Part shown: positions 6,627 through 11,120 of the stretch, in pieces
Layout of the letters: each line of letters begins with the position of its first letter
Numbering within the stretch: position 1 is the first letter of the stretch
The notes under the pieces: model-generated
Told to the model about the DNA's origin: nothing
Database searches by the model: none
The model's input: the letters and a program-made list of their open reading frames with translations, nothing else
Made by a program: the position numbers and the translations under genes
Source: JBDLSO01 sp039799445
Lineage (GTDB): Bacteria > Patescibacteriota > Minisyncoccia > Phycocordibacterales > UBA5272
Assembly: GCA_039799445.1 (NCBI GenBank)
Contig: JBDLSO010000020.1
Location: 1 to 11,120, forward strand
DNA length: 11,120 nt
Direction: 5' to 3'

Positions 6627-6655
6627 AGTATGAAGTACAGAGTGACTTTTGTACA
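6627..6655 (-). promoter_or_regulatory. Promoter of the 82-residue gene
   Basis: On the minus strand TGTACA (6655-6650) and CATACT (6632-6627) have a 17-bp spacer. Seven bases separate the -10 from the ATG at 6619. A second candidate -10, TGATATACT (6707-6699), lies farther upstream. Confidence 0.45.
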
Positions 6656-6679
6656 GGTGTGAGTGTACCATATGACATA

Positions 6680-6708
6680 TTGACAAAAATAAATATTTAG
6701 TATATCAT
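6680..6708 (+). promoter_or_regulatory. Promoter of plus-strand candidate RNA
   Basis: A consensus -35 TTGACA (6680-6685) and a -10 TATCAT (6703-6708) have a 17-bp spacer. Transcription should start near 6715. No protein gene lies downstream on this strand before a terminator at 6884-6913. Confidence 0.65.
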
Positions 6709-6714
6709 ATATAT

Positions 6715-6916
6715 AGATGACGGCTCCTCATACACCACTGTAAGGTGTTGAGTCAACAATATTGTGAACCCATATCCTTTCGATGGTGTTCCAATAGTGA
6801 GACGGTCTGGTACAGAAACGGAGGAATATTTTCGCCTGAACTTCTCTATAAGAGTCGATAGGGTGCCCGAGTTTTTGTATTTCATACCCCCCGAGAATTC
6901 ACTCGGGGGGTATTTA
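6715..6916 (+). ncRNA. Candidate structured small RNA of about 200 nt (plus strand), unassigned
   Basis: A promoter (6680-6708) and an intrinsic terminator (6884-6913) bracket about 200 nt with no convincing reading frame. Visible helices are CTCA-ACACC/GGTGT-TGAG (6727-6736 with 6744-6752, one bulge), TCTG/CAGA, CTC/GAG near 6844-6854, and a possible end-closing helix GGCTCC (6722-6727) with GGGTGCC (6861-6867). CCCGAG at 6866-6871 duplicates the 5' arm of the terminator, so it could compete for CTCGGG (6902-6907) as in an antiterminator. I see no SRP, tmRNA, RNase P or 6S signature. It lies between the 82-residue gene and rpsT, both on the opposite strand. Function unknown. Confidence 0.5.
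6884..6913 (+). terminator. Terminator of plus-strand candidate RNA
   Basis: ATACCCCCCGAG (6884-6895) pairs perfectly with CTCGGGGGGTAT (6902-6913), a 12-bp stem with a 6-nt loop AATTCA. The tail is only TATTTACATATA, so the U-tract is weak, but the stem is very GC-rich for this genome. Confidence 0.7.
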
Positions 6917-6940
6917 CATATATGTAATATATTCAAGCAA

Positions 6941-6980
6941 AAAAAACACCTCGCACGTATTAGTGTGCGAGGTGTTTTTT
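6941..6980 (-). terminator. Terminator of rpsT
   Basis: Bases 6941-6956 pair with 6965-6980 (16 bp, core CACCTCGCAC/GTGCGAGGTG, 8-nt loop). On the minus strand it lies just two bases after the rpsT stop codon and ends in a run of eight T. Confidence 0.92.
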
Positions 6981-6982
6981 AC

Positions 6983-7246
6983 TTATTTTTGTTTAGCAAT
7001 AGCGAGTGCCAAGCGAGATTTCTTGCGAGATGCTTGATTTTTCTTAATAACACCGCGTTTTGCAGCCTTATCGAGCGCTTTGAACGCTGCACTGAGAGAC
7101 TTCTCGGCAGTAGCAACATCTTTCTTAACGATAAGAGTTCGCACCGCTTTAACTGTTTCGCGCATTGTTTTCTTACGGCGGTCATTGACCACCTTGTTGC
7201 GCTCACTTTTGTTGATTGCTAATTTTGCTGATTTTGATATTGCCAT
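6983..7246 (-). CDS. rpsT: 30S ribosomal protein S20
   Basis: S20 binds 16S rRNA early in assembly of the small subunit. The 87-residue product has the family's usual length, is very basic and should form long helices. It opens MAISKSAKLAINKSERN and contains NKVVNDRRKKTMRETVKAV (18-36) and the C-terminal GVIKKNQASRKKSRLA (65-80), which are characteristic of S20. It is a single-gene unit with its own terminator and a possible promoter at 7320-7328. No Shine-Dalgarno precedes the ATG (the upstream bases are TACCAATTT). Frames on the opposite strand here are shadows. Confidence 0.97.
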   Translation of the reverse strand: MAISKSAKLAINKSERNKVVNDRRKKTMRETVKAVRTLIVKKDVATAEKSLSAAFKALDKAAKRGVIKKNQASRKKSRLALAIAKQK

Positions 7247-7319
7247 AAATTGGTATTTTTGTATTCATTCTGTATTACTTAATAAGAATGACAAACTTTT
7301 CGGAAACTGAGACTATTAC

Positions 7320-7328
7320 ACTATAACA
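7320..7328 (-). promoter_or_regulatory. Possible rpsT promoter
   Basis: On the minus strand TGT (7328-7326) precedes TATAGT (7325-7320), an extended -10 that would give a leader of about 66 nt before rpsT. The -35 is unclear. The rest of 7247-7487 is AT-rich with nothing else recognisable. Confidence 0.4.
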
Positions 7329-7487
7329 CAGATTATGAAATAAAAAAAGCCATTGTAGTATCGACCCCTTTTAAGACTTCTTACTTCTCACTATATTCCT
7401 CTTAAGCTAAACACTCACGTTTCTTTACTTAACCCTGTATGGTGTACAGTCTGTTTTATAATAAAACTACAAACACAAAACTATTCC

Positions 7488-7496
7488 TGCTATACT
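7488..7496 (+). promoter_or_regulatory. Extended -10 promoter of the ruvA operon
   Basis: TGC (7488-7490) plus TATACT (7491-7496) form an extended -10, with a weak TACAAA at -35 spacing. Six bases separate TATACT from the ATG at 7503, the same geometry as before tsaE, so a leaderless mRNA is predicted. Confidence 0.7.
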
Positions 7497-7502
7497 GTCT
7501 AT

Positions 7503-8072
7503 ATGATAGGATCACTTACAGGAAATAGTGTGCATCGCACAGAGAAATACATCATCCTTGATGTTGGGGGTGTGGGCTACAAAGTCTATGCTACTTTTGA
7601 TACTATAGAATACGCAGCGAGTACCCCCGAAGTGTTTCTTTTTGTACACACTGTCGTGAGAGAAGATGTATTTGAGCTATATGGTTTTAGAGATGAAAAT
7701 TCACTCACCCTTTTTGAACGCCTGATAAGTATTTCGGGCATCGGCCCGCGCTCGGCACTCGGCGTACTTGCAGTAGCACCCGTTGAGACACTTCGAAATG
7801 CAATCATTGCAGGAGATATTTCATACCTAACCAAAGTCAGCGGTATAGGTAAAAAAATCGCAGAAAAGATTATACTAGAACTACGAGATAGTATCGGAAA
7901 AAATATACAAATTGAAAACAATGCTGTACGCGATGACTCTGATGTAATCGAGGCACTGGAATCACTCGGATTCTCAAATACCCAAGCGCGAGCAGCACTG
8001 CAAAATGTTAGTACAGACACATTGGGTACAGATAATAAAATAAAAGAAGCATTACGCCAATTGGCAAAATAA
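7503..8072 (+). CDS. ruvA: Holliday junction branch migration protein RuvA
   Basis: RuvA binds four-way DNA junctions and loads the RuvB motor for branch migration in recombination and repair. The 189-residue product has the complete architecture: an N-terminal OB fold opening MIGSLTG (residues 1 to about 63, ending in FELYGF), two helix-hairpin-helix motifs, ISGIGPRSA (77-85) and VSGIGKKIA (112-120), and a C-terminal domain III (about 145-189) that contacts RuvB, containing VIEALESLGFSNTQARAAL. It is close to the usual length of about 200. It leads a four-gene operon with only four bases before the next gene. Neither ruvB nor ruvC is adjacent. No Shine-Dalgarno is present. Confidence 0.97.
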   Translation: MIGSLTGNSVHRTEKYIILDVGGVGYKVYATFDTIEYAASTPEVFLFVHTVVREDVFELYGFRDENSLTLFERLISISGIGPRSALGVLAVAPVETLRNAIIAGDISYLTKVSGIGKKIAEKIILELRDSIGKNIQIENNAVRDDSDVIEALESLGFSNTQARAALQNVSTDTLGTDNKIKEALRQLAK

Positions 8073-8076
8073 TCAT

Positions 8077-9357
8077 ATGTCACAGATAGATACTATATTA
8101 CGCAAAACAAAAAAGTTTATACCCAAAGTAGTTTTCAAAACATTTCAACCCGCCTATCATAGACTACTTTCTTTGATGGGAGCTCTGCTCTATAGATTTC
8201 CTTCAAAAGGGATGCATGTGATTGTTATTACAGGAACAAAAGGAAAAACAAGTACTACTGAAATAGTAAATGCAATTTTAGAAGAAGCGGGTTACAAAAC
8301 TGCTGTGCTCGGTACACTGCGTTTCAAAATAGGGACAGAAAGTACAAGCAACAAATACAAAATGTCAGTACCTGGCAGATTTTTTGTACAGAAATTTTTA
8401 CGCCAAGCAGCAGATGCAGGTTGCCAATTTGCAGTGATTGAAATGACTAGTGAAGGAGCAAAACAATTCAGGCACAAAAGCATAGAGTTCAACACTATGA
8501 TATTCACAAATCTCTCTCCTGAGCATATAGAAAGCCATGGATCATTTAAGAAATACAAAGAAGCAAAACTTTCTATAGCAAAAGAATTAGCCCGTTCTTC
8601 AAAACGACCTCGAACAATAATCGCAAATATGGATGACCCACATGGGGATAGTTTTTTGTCTATACATGCTGATGTAAAAGTACCATACTCACTTATGGAT
8701 ATAGAAATACTAGAAGAAACAGAACAAGAGAGTGTTTTTATATACGAGGACAAAAAAATAACAATTCATCTACCAGGTAGATTTAACATATATAATTCGT
8801 TGGCTGGTTTGGCGTTGGCAAAATCGCTTGGCGTCGATACAGAAAAAGCAAAAAACGCACTCGAAAAACTATCACAAATCAGGGGGCGTCTAGAACGAGT
8901 CGAAGAAGGGCAGGACTTTTCAGTGATTGTGGACTATGCACATACAGCAGATTCCTTGGAAAAAGTGTATAACATATACAAAGGCGCACGTAAGATAGCG
9001 GTACTTGGAGGTACTGGTGGTGGGCGAGATAGTGACAAACGTCGTATCATGGGTAGTATTGCCGAGGAACATTGTGCAGAGATTATATTAACCAACGAAG
9101 ACCCATACGACGAAGATCCGATGCATATTATAGAAGATGTTGCCTCAGGTATCACTCACAAAATACCCAAAATAGTACTCGACAGAAGAGCGGCAATACG
9201 TGAAGCGATAGAACTTGCAAGAGCTGGCGATGTGATAATTATAACAGGCAAAGGAACCGATCCATATATTATGATTGCAGATGGTAAGAAAATTCCTTGG
9301 GATGATGCGACTGTTGCGAGGGAGGAATTGCGTGCATATCTAAAAAATAAAGAGTGA
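8077..9357 (+). CDS. murE: MurE-like Mur ligase lacking the N-terminal UDP-binding domain
   Basis: Mur ligases add amino acids to the UDP-MurNAc peptide in the cytoplasm, using ATP. This 426-residue protein has the central ATPase domain, with P-loop GTKGKTST (53-60), the metal-site region EMTSEG (122-127), and TNLSPEHIESHGSFKKYKEAK (144-164), where K164 fits the carbamylated lysine. The C-terminal domain contains GRFNIYNSLA (234-243), RGRLERV (269-275), VDYAHT (285-290), GGTGGGRDSDKRR (311-323) and GKGTDPY (391-397). The P-loop lies about 60 residues earlier than in E. coli MurE, so the N-terminal domain that holds the uridine nucleotide is essentially missing. The substrate-choice motif DNPR of DAP-adding MurE is replaced by NEDPYDEDP (340-348), so the amino acid added cannot be read. 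It sits between ruvA and mutM with gaps of 4-5 bases. Confidence 0.85.
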   Translation: MSQIDTILRKTKKFIPKVVFKTFQPAYHRLLSLMGALLYRFPSKGMHVIVITGTKGKTSTTEIVNAILEEAGYKTAVLGTLRFKIGTESTSNKYKMSVPGRFFVQKFLRQAADAGCQFAVIEMTSEGAKQFRHKSIEFNTMIFTNLSPEHIESHGSFKKYKEAKLSIAKELARSSKRPRTIIANMDDPHGDSFLSIHADVKVPYSLMDIEILEETEQESVFIYEDKKITIHLPGRFNIYNSLAGLALAKSLGVDTEKAKNALEKLSQIRGRLERVEEGQDFSVIVDYAHTADSLEKVYNIYKGARKIAVLGGTGGGRDSDKRRIMGSIAEEHCAEIILTNEDPYDEDPMHIIEDVASGITHKIPKIVLDRRAAIREAIELARAGDVIIITGKGTDPYIMIADGKKIPWDDATVAREELRAYLKNKE

Positions 9358-9362
9358 GTACT

Positions 9363-10250
9363 ATGCCAGAACTTCCAGAAGTAGAAACAACAGTACGTGG
9401 TATGAATGAAACAGTGCGAGGTCTGGTCATCAGCGATATTTGGTGTGACTGGGACAAGCTGCTGAGAAACACAACACTTGCCGAAATGCAGAATCTTTTG
9501 ATTGGTAGTACAATTACAAAAATAGAGAGACGTGGGAAAAATATACTCGCTTCTGTTTCAAATGGATACACCCTTATCATGCACATGAAAATGACTGGAC
9601 ACTTTATGTATGGCTCATATACGTATGATGTAAAAAAAGACACATGGGAACCACAAGATACAAATTCTGCTTTGGCTGATCCATTCAACAGGTTCGTGCA
9701 CTTTGTCTTTTCATTTGAAAATAAAAAACAATTGGTTTTTTGTGATGTCAGAAAATTTGGCAAAATAGAAATTGTCAAAAACACAGAGCTCCATACTCAT
9801 ACACGACTTCAAAATATAGGTCCTGAGCCGCTTGAAACAGTATTTACATACGCTGTGTTTGAGCGACAGATACAACAGAAGCCCAAATCTAAAATCAAAC
9901 AAGTATTGCTTGATCAGTCTATCATTGCAGGTATTGGAAATATTTATGCAGATGAATCGCTACATCTCGCGGGTATATATCCAGAGAGGATAGTTAGTAG
10001 CTTACATACAGATGAGTTGAAAAAGCTTTACAAGTCTATCAAAGTCTCACTGAGGAAAGGACTTACTCTTGGCGGTGACTCAACATCAGATTATAGGAAT
10101 ATATATGGCGAAAAAGGGCTTTCTCAAAATACTCACGCTGCGTACAGACAAACAGGTAAACGGTGTACAAAAAAAGGGTGCAGTGGTACAATAACAAGAA
10201 TAGTAGTAGCCGCCCGTGGCACACATTTTTGTAACATATGTCAGATATAA
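9363..10250 (+). CDS. mutM: Formamidopyrimidine-DNA glycosylase (Fpg/MutM)
   Basis: MutM excises 8-oxoguanine and ring-opened purines and nicks the DNA. The start at 9363 is chosen because the catalytic residue must be Pro2 (MPELPEVETT); an upstream in-frame GTG at 9354 would bury it. The 295-residue protein has E3, K59 in RRGKN, DVRKFG (128-133), a helix-two-turn-helix with LLDQSIIAGIGNIYADE (182-198), and GGDSTSDYRN (237-246). The C-terminal zinc finger has cysteines 268, 273, 290 and 293 and ARGTHFC with the conserved Arg. The first cysteine pair is spaced CX4C rather than the usual CX2C. It lies 5 bases behind the Mur ligase and overlaps the next gene by 13 bases. Confidence 0.96.
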   Translation: MPELPEVETTVRGMNETVRGLVISDIWCDWDKLLRNTTLAEMQNLLIGSTITKIERRGKNILASVSNGYTLIMHMKMTGHFMYGSYTYDVKKDTWEPQDTNSALADPFNRFVHFVFSFENKKQLVFCDVRKFGKIEIVKNTELHTHTRLQNIGPEPLETVFTYAVFERQIQQKPKSKIKQVLLDQSIIAGIGNIYADESLHLAGIYPERIVSSLHTDELKKLYKSIKVSLRKGLTLGGDSTSDYRNIYGEKGLSQNTHAAYRQTGKRCTKKGCSGTITRIVVAARGTHFCNICQI

Positions 10251-10480
10251 AACCAGCAGCAAGTGGGGGACCAAGTCTAGGTGGGATATTCACCTGGTTT
10301 ATTGTCGGGTTCGCAGTATTATATTCTATATGGTATTTCGGTGGTGGTCCACAAAAAGAAAGTTCAAACAATGCATTTATAGAACCGCCTACATACCAAA
10401 ATCCATATACAAGCAAGACATATGGTACTATTGAAGAAATAGATGTACTCAATAGACAAGATGCCCAACCCCAACAATAA
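10238..10480 (+). CDS. Small single-pass membrane protein, unknown function
   Basis: The 80-residue product has a Gly/Ser-rich start (MSDIKPAASGGPSLGG), one strong membrane segment (about 17-34, IFTWFIVGFAVLYSIWYF) and a hydrophilic Asn/Pro/Gln-rich tail ending QDAQPQQ. I recognise no family. Its ATG lies inside the last codons of mutM (13-base overlap), which suggests translational coupling as the last gene of the ruvA operon. The overlap argues that it is a true gene, as do its sensible composition and the terminator that begins at its stop codon. Topology is not certain; the low charge before the segment gives a weak signal. No Shine-Dalgarno is present. Confidence 0.8.
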   Translation: MSDIKPAASGGPSLGGIFTWFIVGFAVLYSIWYFGGGPQKESSNNAFIEPPTYQNPYTSKTYGTIEEIDVLNRQDAQPQQ

Positions 10481-10505
10481 AAAGAGCTCATTGAGCTCTT
10501 TTTAT
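10477..10505 (+). terminator. Shared bidirectional terminator, ruvA operon and tRNA-Arg
   Basis: Bases 10477-10489 pair with 10493-10505 (13 bp, triloop ATT, core AGAGCTC/GAGCTCT) with A5 and T5 on the two arms. The stop codon TAA of the small membrane protein (10478-10480) lies in the stem. It also sits 8 bases beyond the 3' end of the convergent tRNA-Arg and is suited to ending both units. Confidence 0.9.
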
Positions 10506-10512
10506 GCATGTG

Positions 10513-10584
10513 TGCCTCCAGATGGAATCGAACCATCATCAAGAGCTTAGAAGGCTCCCGTTCTATCCGTTAAACTATGGAAGC
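10513..10584 (-). tRNA. tRNA-Arg(UCU)
   Basis: The minus strand folds as a complete 72-nt tRNA. Acceptor stem GCTTCCA pairs with TGGAGGC (one G-U), D stem GTTT with GAAC (one G-U), anticodon loop CTTCTAA gives anticodon TCT for AGA/AGG codons, and T arm GATGG-TTCGATT-CCATC is perfect. The discriminator is A and CCA is not encoded (A is followed by CAC). Confidence 0.97.
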
Positions 10585-10608
10585 TCCAATATATAATTGG
10601 TAGAGTTC

Positions 10609-10614
10609 ACTATA
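10609..10614 (-). promoter_or_regulatory. Probable -10 of tRNA-Arg
   Basis: TATAGT on the minus strand (10614-10609) places the transcript start near 10602, about 18 nt before the mature tRNA 5' end. No good -35 is seen. Confidence 0.45.
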
Positions 10615-10652
10615 CCGTAAAATCGACTAAAAATCTAGGTTTGAGTATATAT

Positions 10653-10687
10653 AAAAAAACATAGCTATGCAGAAACACAACTATGCT
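10653..10687 (-). terminator. Probable terminator of the right-hand minus-strand unit
   Basis: On the minus strand AGCATAG (10687-10681) can pair with CTATGTT (10664-10658) including one G-U, and seven T (10659-10653) follow. A palindrome CATAGCTATG lies inside. The stem is modest, but the T7 run is the longest on this strand nearby. Confidence 0.5.
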
Positions 10688-10866
10688 GTCAGTGAACAAA
10701 TTGTTCGTAAGAGAAGCGGGTATCTGCGGGTTAGTCTGAGATGCGCTAACCCCGCTCGCTGATATTGCTTATCAGCACGTAAATCGCGTATTGTGCGCAC
10801 CTCTTTTCGGCAACAGGTATAACTTTCCTTGCCTCTCCTTAATATACCTGAAAGAACTTTTCGCAT
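10681..10866 (-). CDS. Possible small basic protein, 61 residues
   Basis: The frame starts at ATG 10866, six bases after a perfect AGGAGG, and ends at a stop in the terminator region. The product begins MRKVLSGILRRGKESYTCC and is very Arg-rich throughout, with two adjacent cysteines, and matches no ribosomal protein or other family I know. For: an ideal Shine-Dalgarno and a good promoter. Against: the whole coding stretch is packed with inverted repeats that look like RNA structure, and the amino-acid composition is not clearly protein-like. It might be a leader peptide or small regulatory ORF on a structured RNA, or not translated at all. Confidence 0.35.
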   Translation of the reverse strand: MRKVLSGILRRGKESYTCCRKEVRTIRDLRADKQYQRAGLAHLRLTRRYPLLLRTICSLTA

Positions 10867-10871
10867 TTGGT

Positions 10872-10880
10872 ACCTCCTTT
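10872..10880 (-). promoter_or_regulatory. Perfect Shine-Dalgarno, exceptional in this window
   Basis: AAAGGAGGT on the minus strand (10880-10872) is complementary to the standard 16S 3' end and ideally spaced from the ATG at 10866. None of the recognisable genes in the window has a comparable site. It lies in the loop of a short TCGCA/TGCGA stem that also includes part of the start codon. Confidence 0.6.
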
Positions 10881-10900
10881 ATAGTGCGATTAAAGTAGTA

Positions 10901-10928
10901 ACTATATCATGTTTTTTAAATAAATCAA
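10901..10928 (-). promoter_or_regulatory. Extended -10 promoter of the right-hand minus-strand unit
   Basis: On the minus strand TTGATT (10928-10923), a 16-bp spacer and TATAGT (10906-10901), preceded by TGA (10909-10907), form a good promoter with extended -10. The start is expected near 10895. Confidence 0.6.
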
Positions 10929-11085
10929 CAACTCGGTCACTCTTGTGGTTTTCTTTGTTATACAAATTAAAAAAAATCGCATTCGGTCTGTCAGACAGAT
11001 TAGGCAAAGAGGTCTGAATATGTCACCGTGGGTGGCTGATTATATTCATGTTCGAGGTTTTCTTCGTTCATAGGCACAGCAAAAA
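10929..11085. other. Intergenic stretch without an identified gene
   Basis: I see no supported gene here. Small inverted repeats are present: CTGT/ACAG (10988-10991 with 10995-10998) and GAATAT/ATATTC (11016-11021 with 11042-11047) enclosing CACC/GGTG (11024-11027 with 11031-11034). A minus-strand frame of only 23 codons (11071-11000) lacks promoter and ribosome-binding signals. Confidence 0.4.
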
Positions 11086-11120
11086 ATAATAAGCCGAATG
11101 TAATACATTCGGCTTATTAT
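11086..11120 (-). terminator. 15-bp hairpin at right edge, terminator of a gene outside the window
   Basis: Bases 11086-11100 pair perfectly with 11106-11120 (core AAGCCGAATG/CATTCGGCTT, loop TAATA). On the minus strand the hairpin is followed directly by TTTTT (11085-11081), so it probably ends a minus-strand gene beyond the right edge. The plus-strand tail is outside the window. Confidence 0.7.

Larger units (their letters stand above)
10653..10895 (-). ncRNA. Candidate structured RNA with possible pseudoknot, unassigned
   Basis: This minus-strand unit of about 240 nt runs from a promoter (10901-10928) to a T7 terminator and is unusually rich in helices and in GC. In order: TCGCA/TGCGA around the ribosome-binding site (10889-10885 with 10865-10861); CAGGTATA/TATACCTG (10850-10843 with 10821-10814); GGCAA in that loop (10833-10829) pairing with TTGCC directly after it (10813-10809), an H-type pseudoknot geometry; GCTGATA/TATCAGC (10776-10770 with 10764-10758); a 9-bp CTAACCC stem with one bulge (10755-10746 with 10734-10726); and GAACAA/TTGTTC (10706-10701 with 10699-10694). 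It is not recognisable as tmRNA, SRP RNA or RNase P. It overlaps the reading frame at 10681-10866, so it may be an mRNA with heavy structure or a dual-function RNA. Confidence 0.5.

Noticed and set aside
6697..6936. 79-codon minus-strand frame opening MNILHICKYPP, reminiscent of glycosyltransferase starts
   Set aside because: The start lies just after the rpsT terminator, its N-terminus is encoded by the GC hairpin of another terminator, and the rest does not resemble any glycosyltransferase.
6764..7222. 152-codon plus-strand frame opposite rpsT
   Set aside because: It is the shadow of the rpsT coding strand and crosses two terminators.
10829..11017. 62-codon plus-strand frame at the right end
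   Set aside because: It is antisense to the promoter and structured RNA at 10653-10928, with no supporting signals.
11000..11071. 23-codon minus-strand frame between two hairpins at the right end
   Set aside because: Composition is protein-like, but there is no promoter or ribosome-binding site and a terminator lies directly upstream.

Overview
The window looks like part of a Candidate Phyla Radiation genome, most likely a parcubacterium (Patescibacteria). The DNA is AT-rich and the genes are compact. There is a CPR-style surface protein made of fibronectin-like repeats with a C-terminal membrane anchor. PolA has no recognisable proofreading domain, the delta-like clamp-loader subunit is short, and the Mur ligase has lost its N-terminal domain. 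Almost no gene carries a Shine-Dalgarno sequence. Taxonomy is inferred from these traits only; there is no rRNA in the window.

Layout. Bases 1-122 hold the start of a minus-strand gene that runs off the left edge, possibly a transposase or other helix-turn-helix protein. Two consensus tandem promoters (133-161 and 232-260) serve a secreted, membrane-anchored surface protein (319-1938) that ends at a strong terminator. An operon of tsaE, polA and a holA-like gene (2040-5608) follows, covering tRNA modification and DNA replication. Bases 5609-6008 lack protein genes but hold a hairpin-rich minus-strand RNA candidate and the tRNA-Lys promoter. tRNA-Lys(UUU) (6009-6081) ends at a 19-bp terminator. 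Bases 6129-6370 hold two copies of an inverted-repeat element containing a tRNA T-arm-like motif. A small minus-strand unknown gene (6371-6619), a plus-strand RNA candidate of about 200 nt (6715-6916) and rpsT (minus, 6983-7246) come next. A second plus-strand operon, ruvA, a MurE-like ligase, mutM and a small membrane protein (7503-10480), mixes DNA repair with cell-wall synthesis. It converges on tRNA-Arg(UCU) (minus, 10513-10584) through a shared terminator. The right end holds a minus-strand transcription unit of about 240 nt with a perfect Shine-Dalgarno, a possible pseudoknot and several hairpins, then a 15-bp hairpin at the window edge.

The most notable signals are of three kinds. First, tsaE and ruvA each have an extended -10 element (TGnTATACT) exactly 6 nt before the ATG, which predicts leaderless mRNAs. 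Second, three separate loci have promoter-hairpins-terminator architecture without a convincing protein, and I could not match them to tmRNA, SRP RNA, RNase P or 6S RNA by eye. Third, PolA has Asp instead of the usual Glu in motif A. Structure calls were made by eye and no folding or database search was run.
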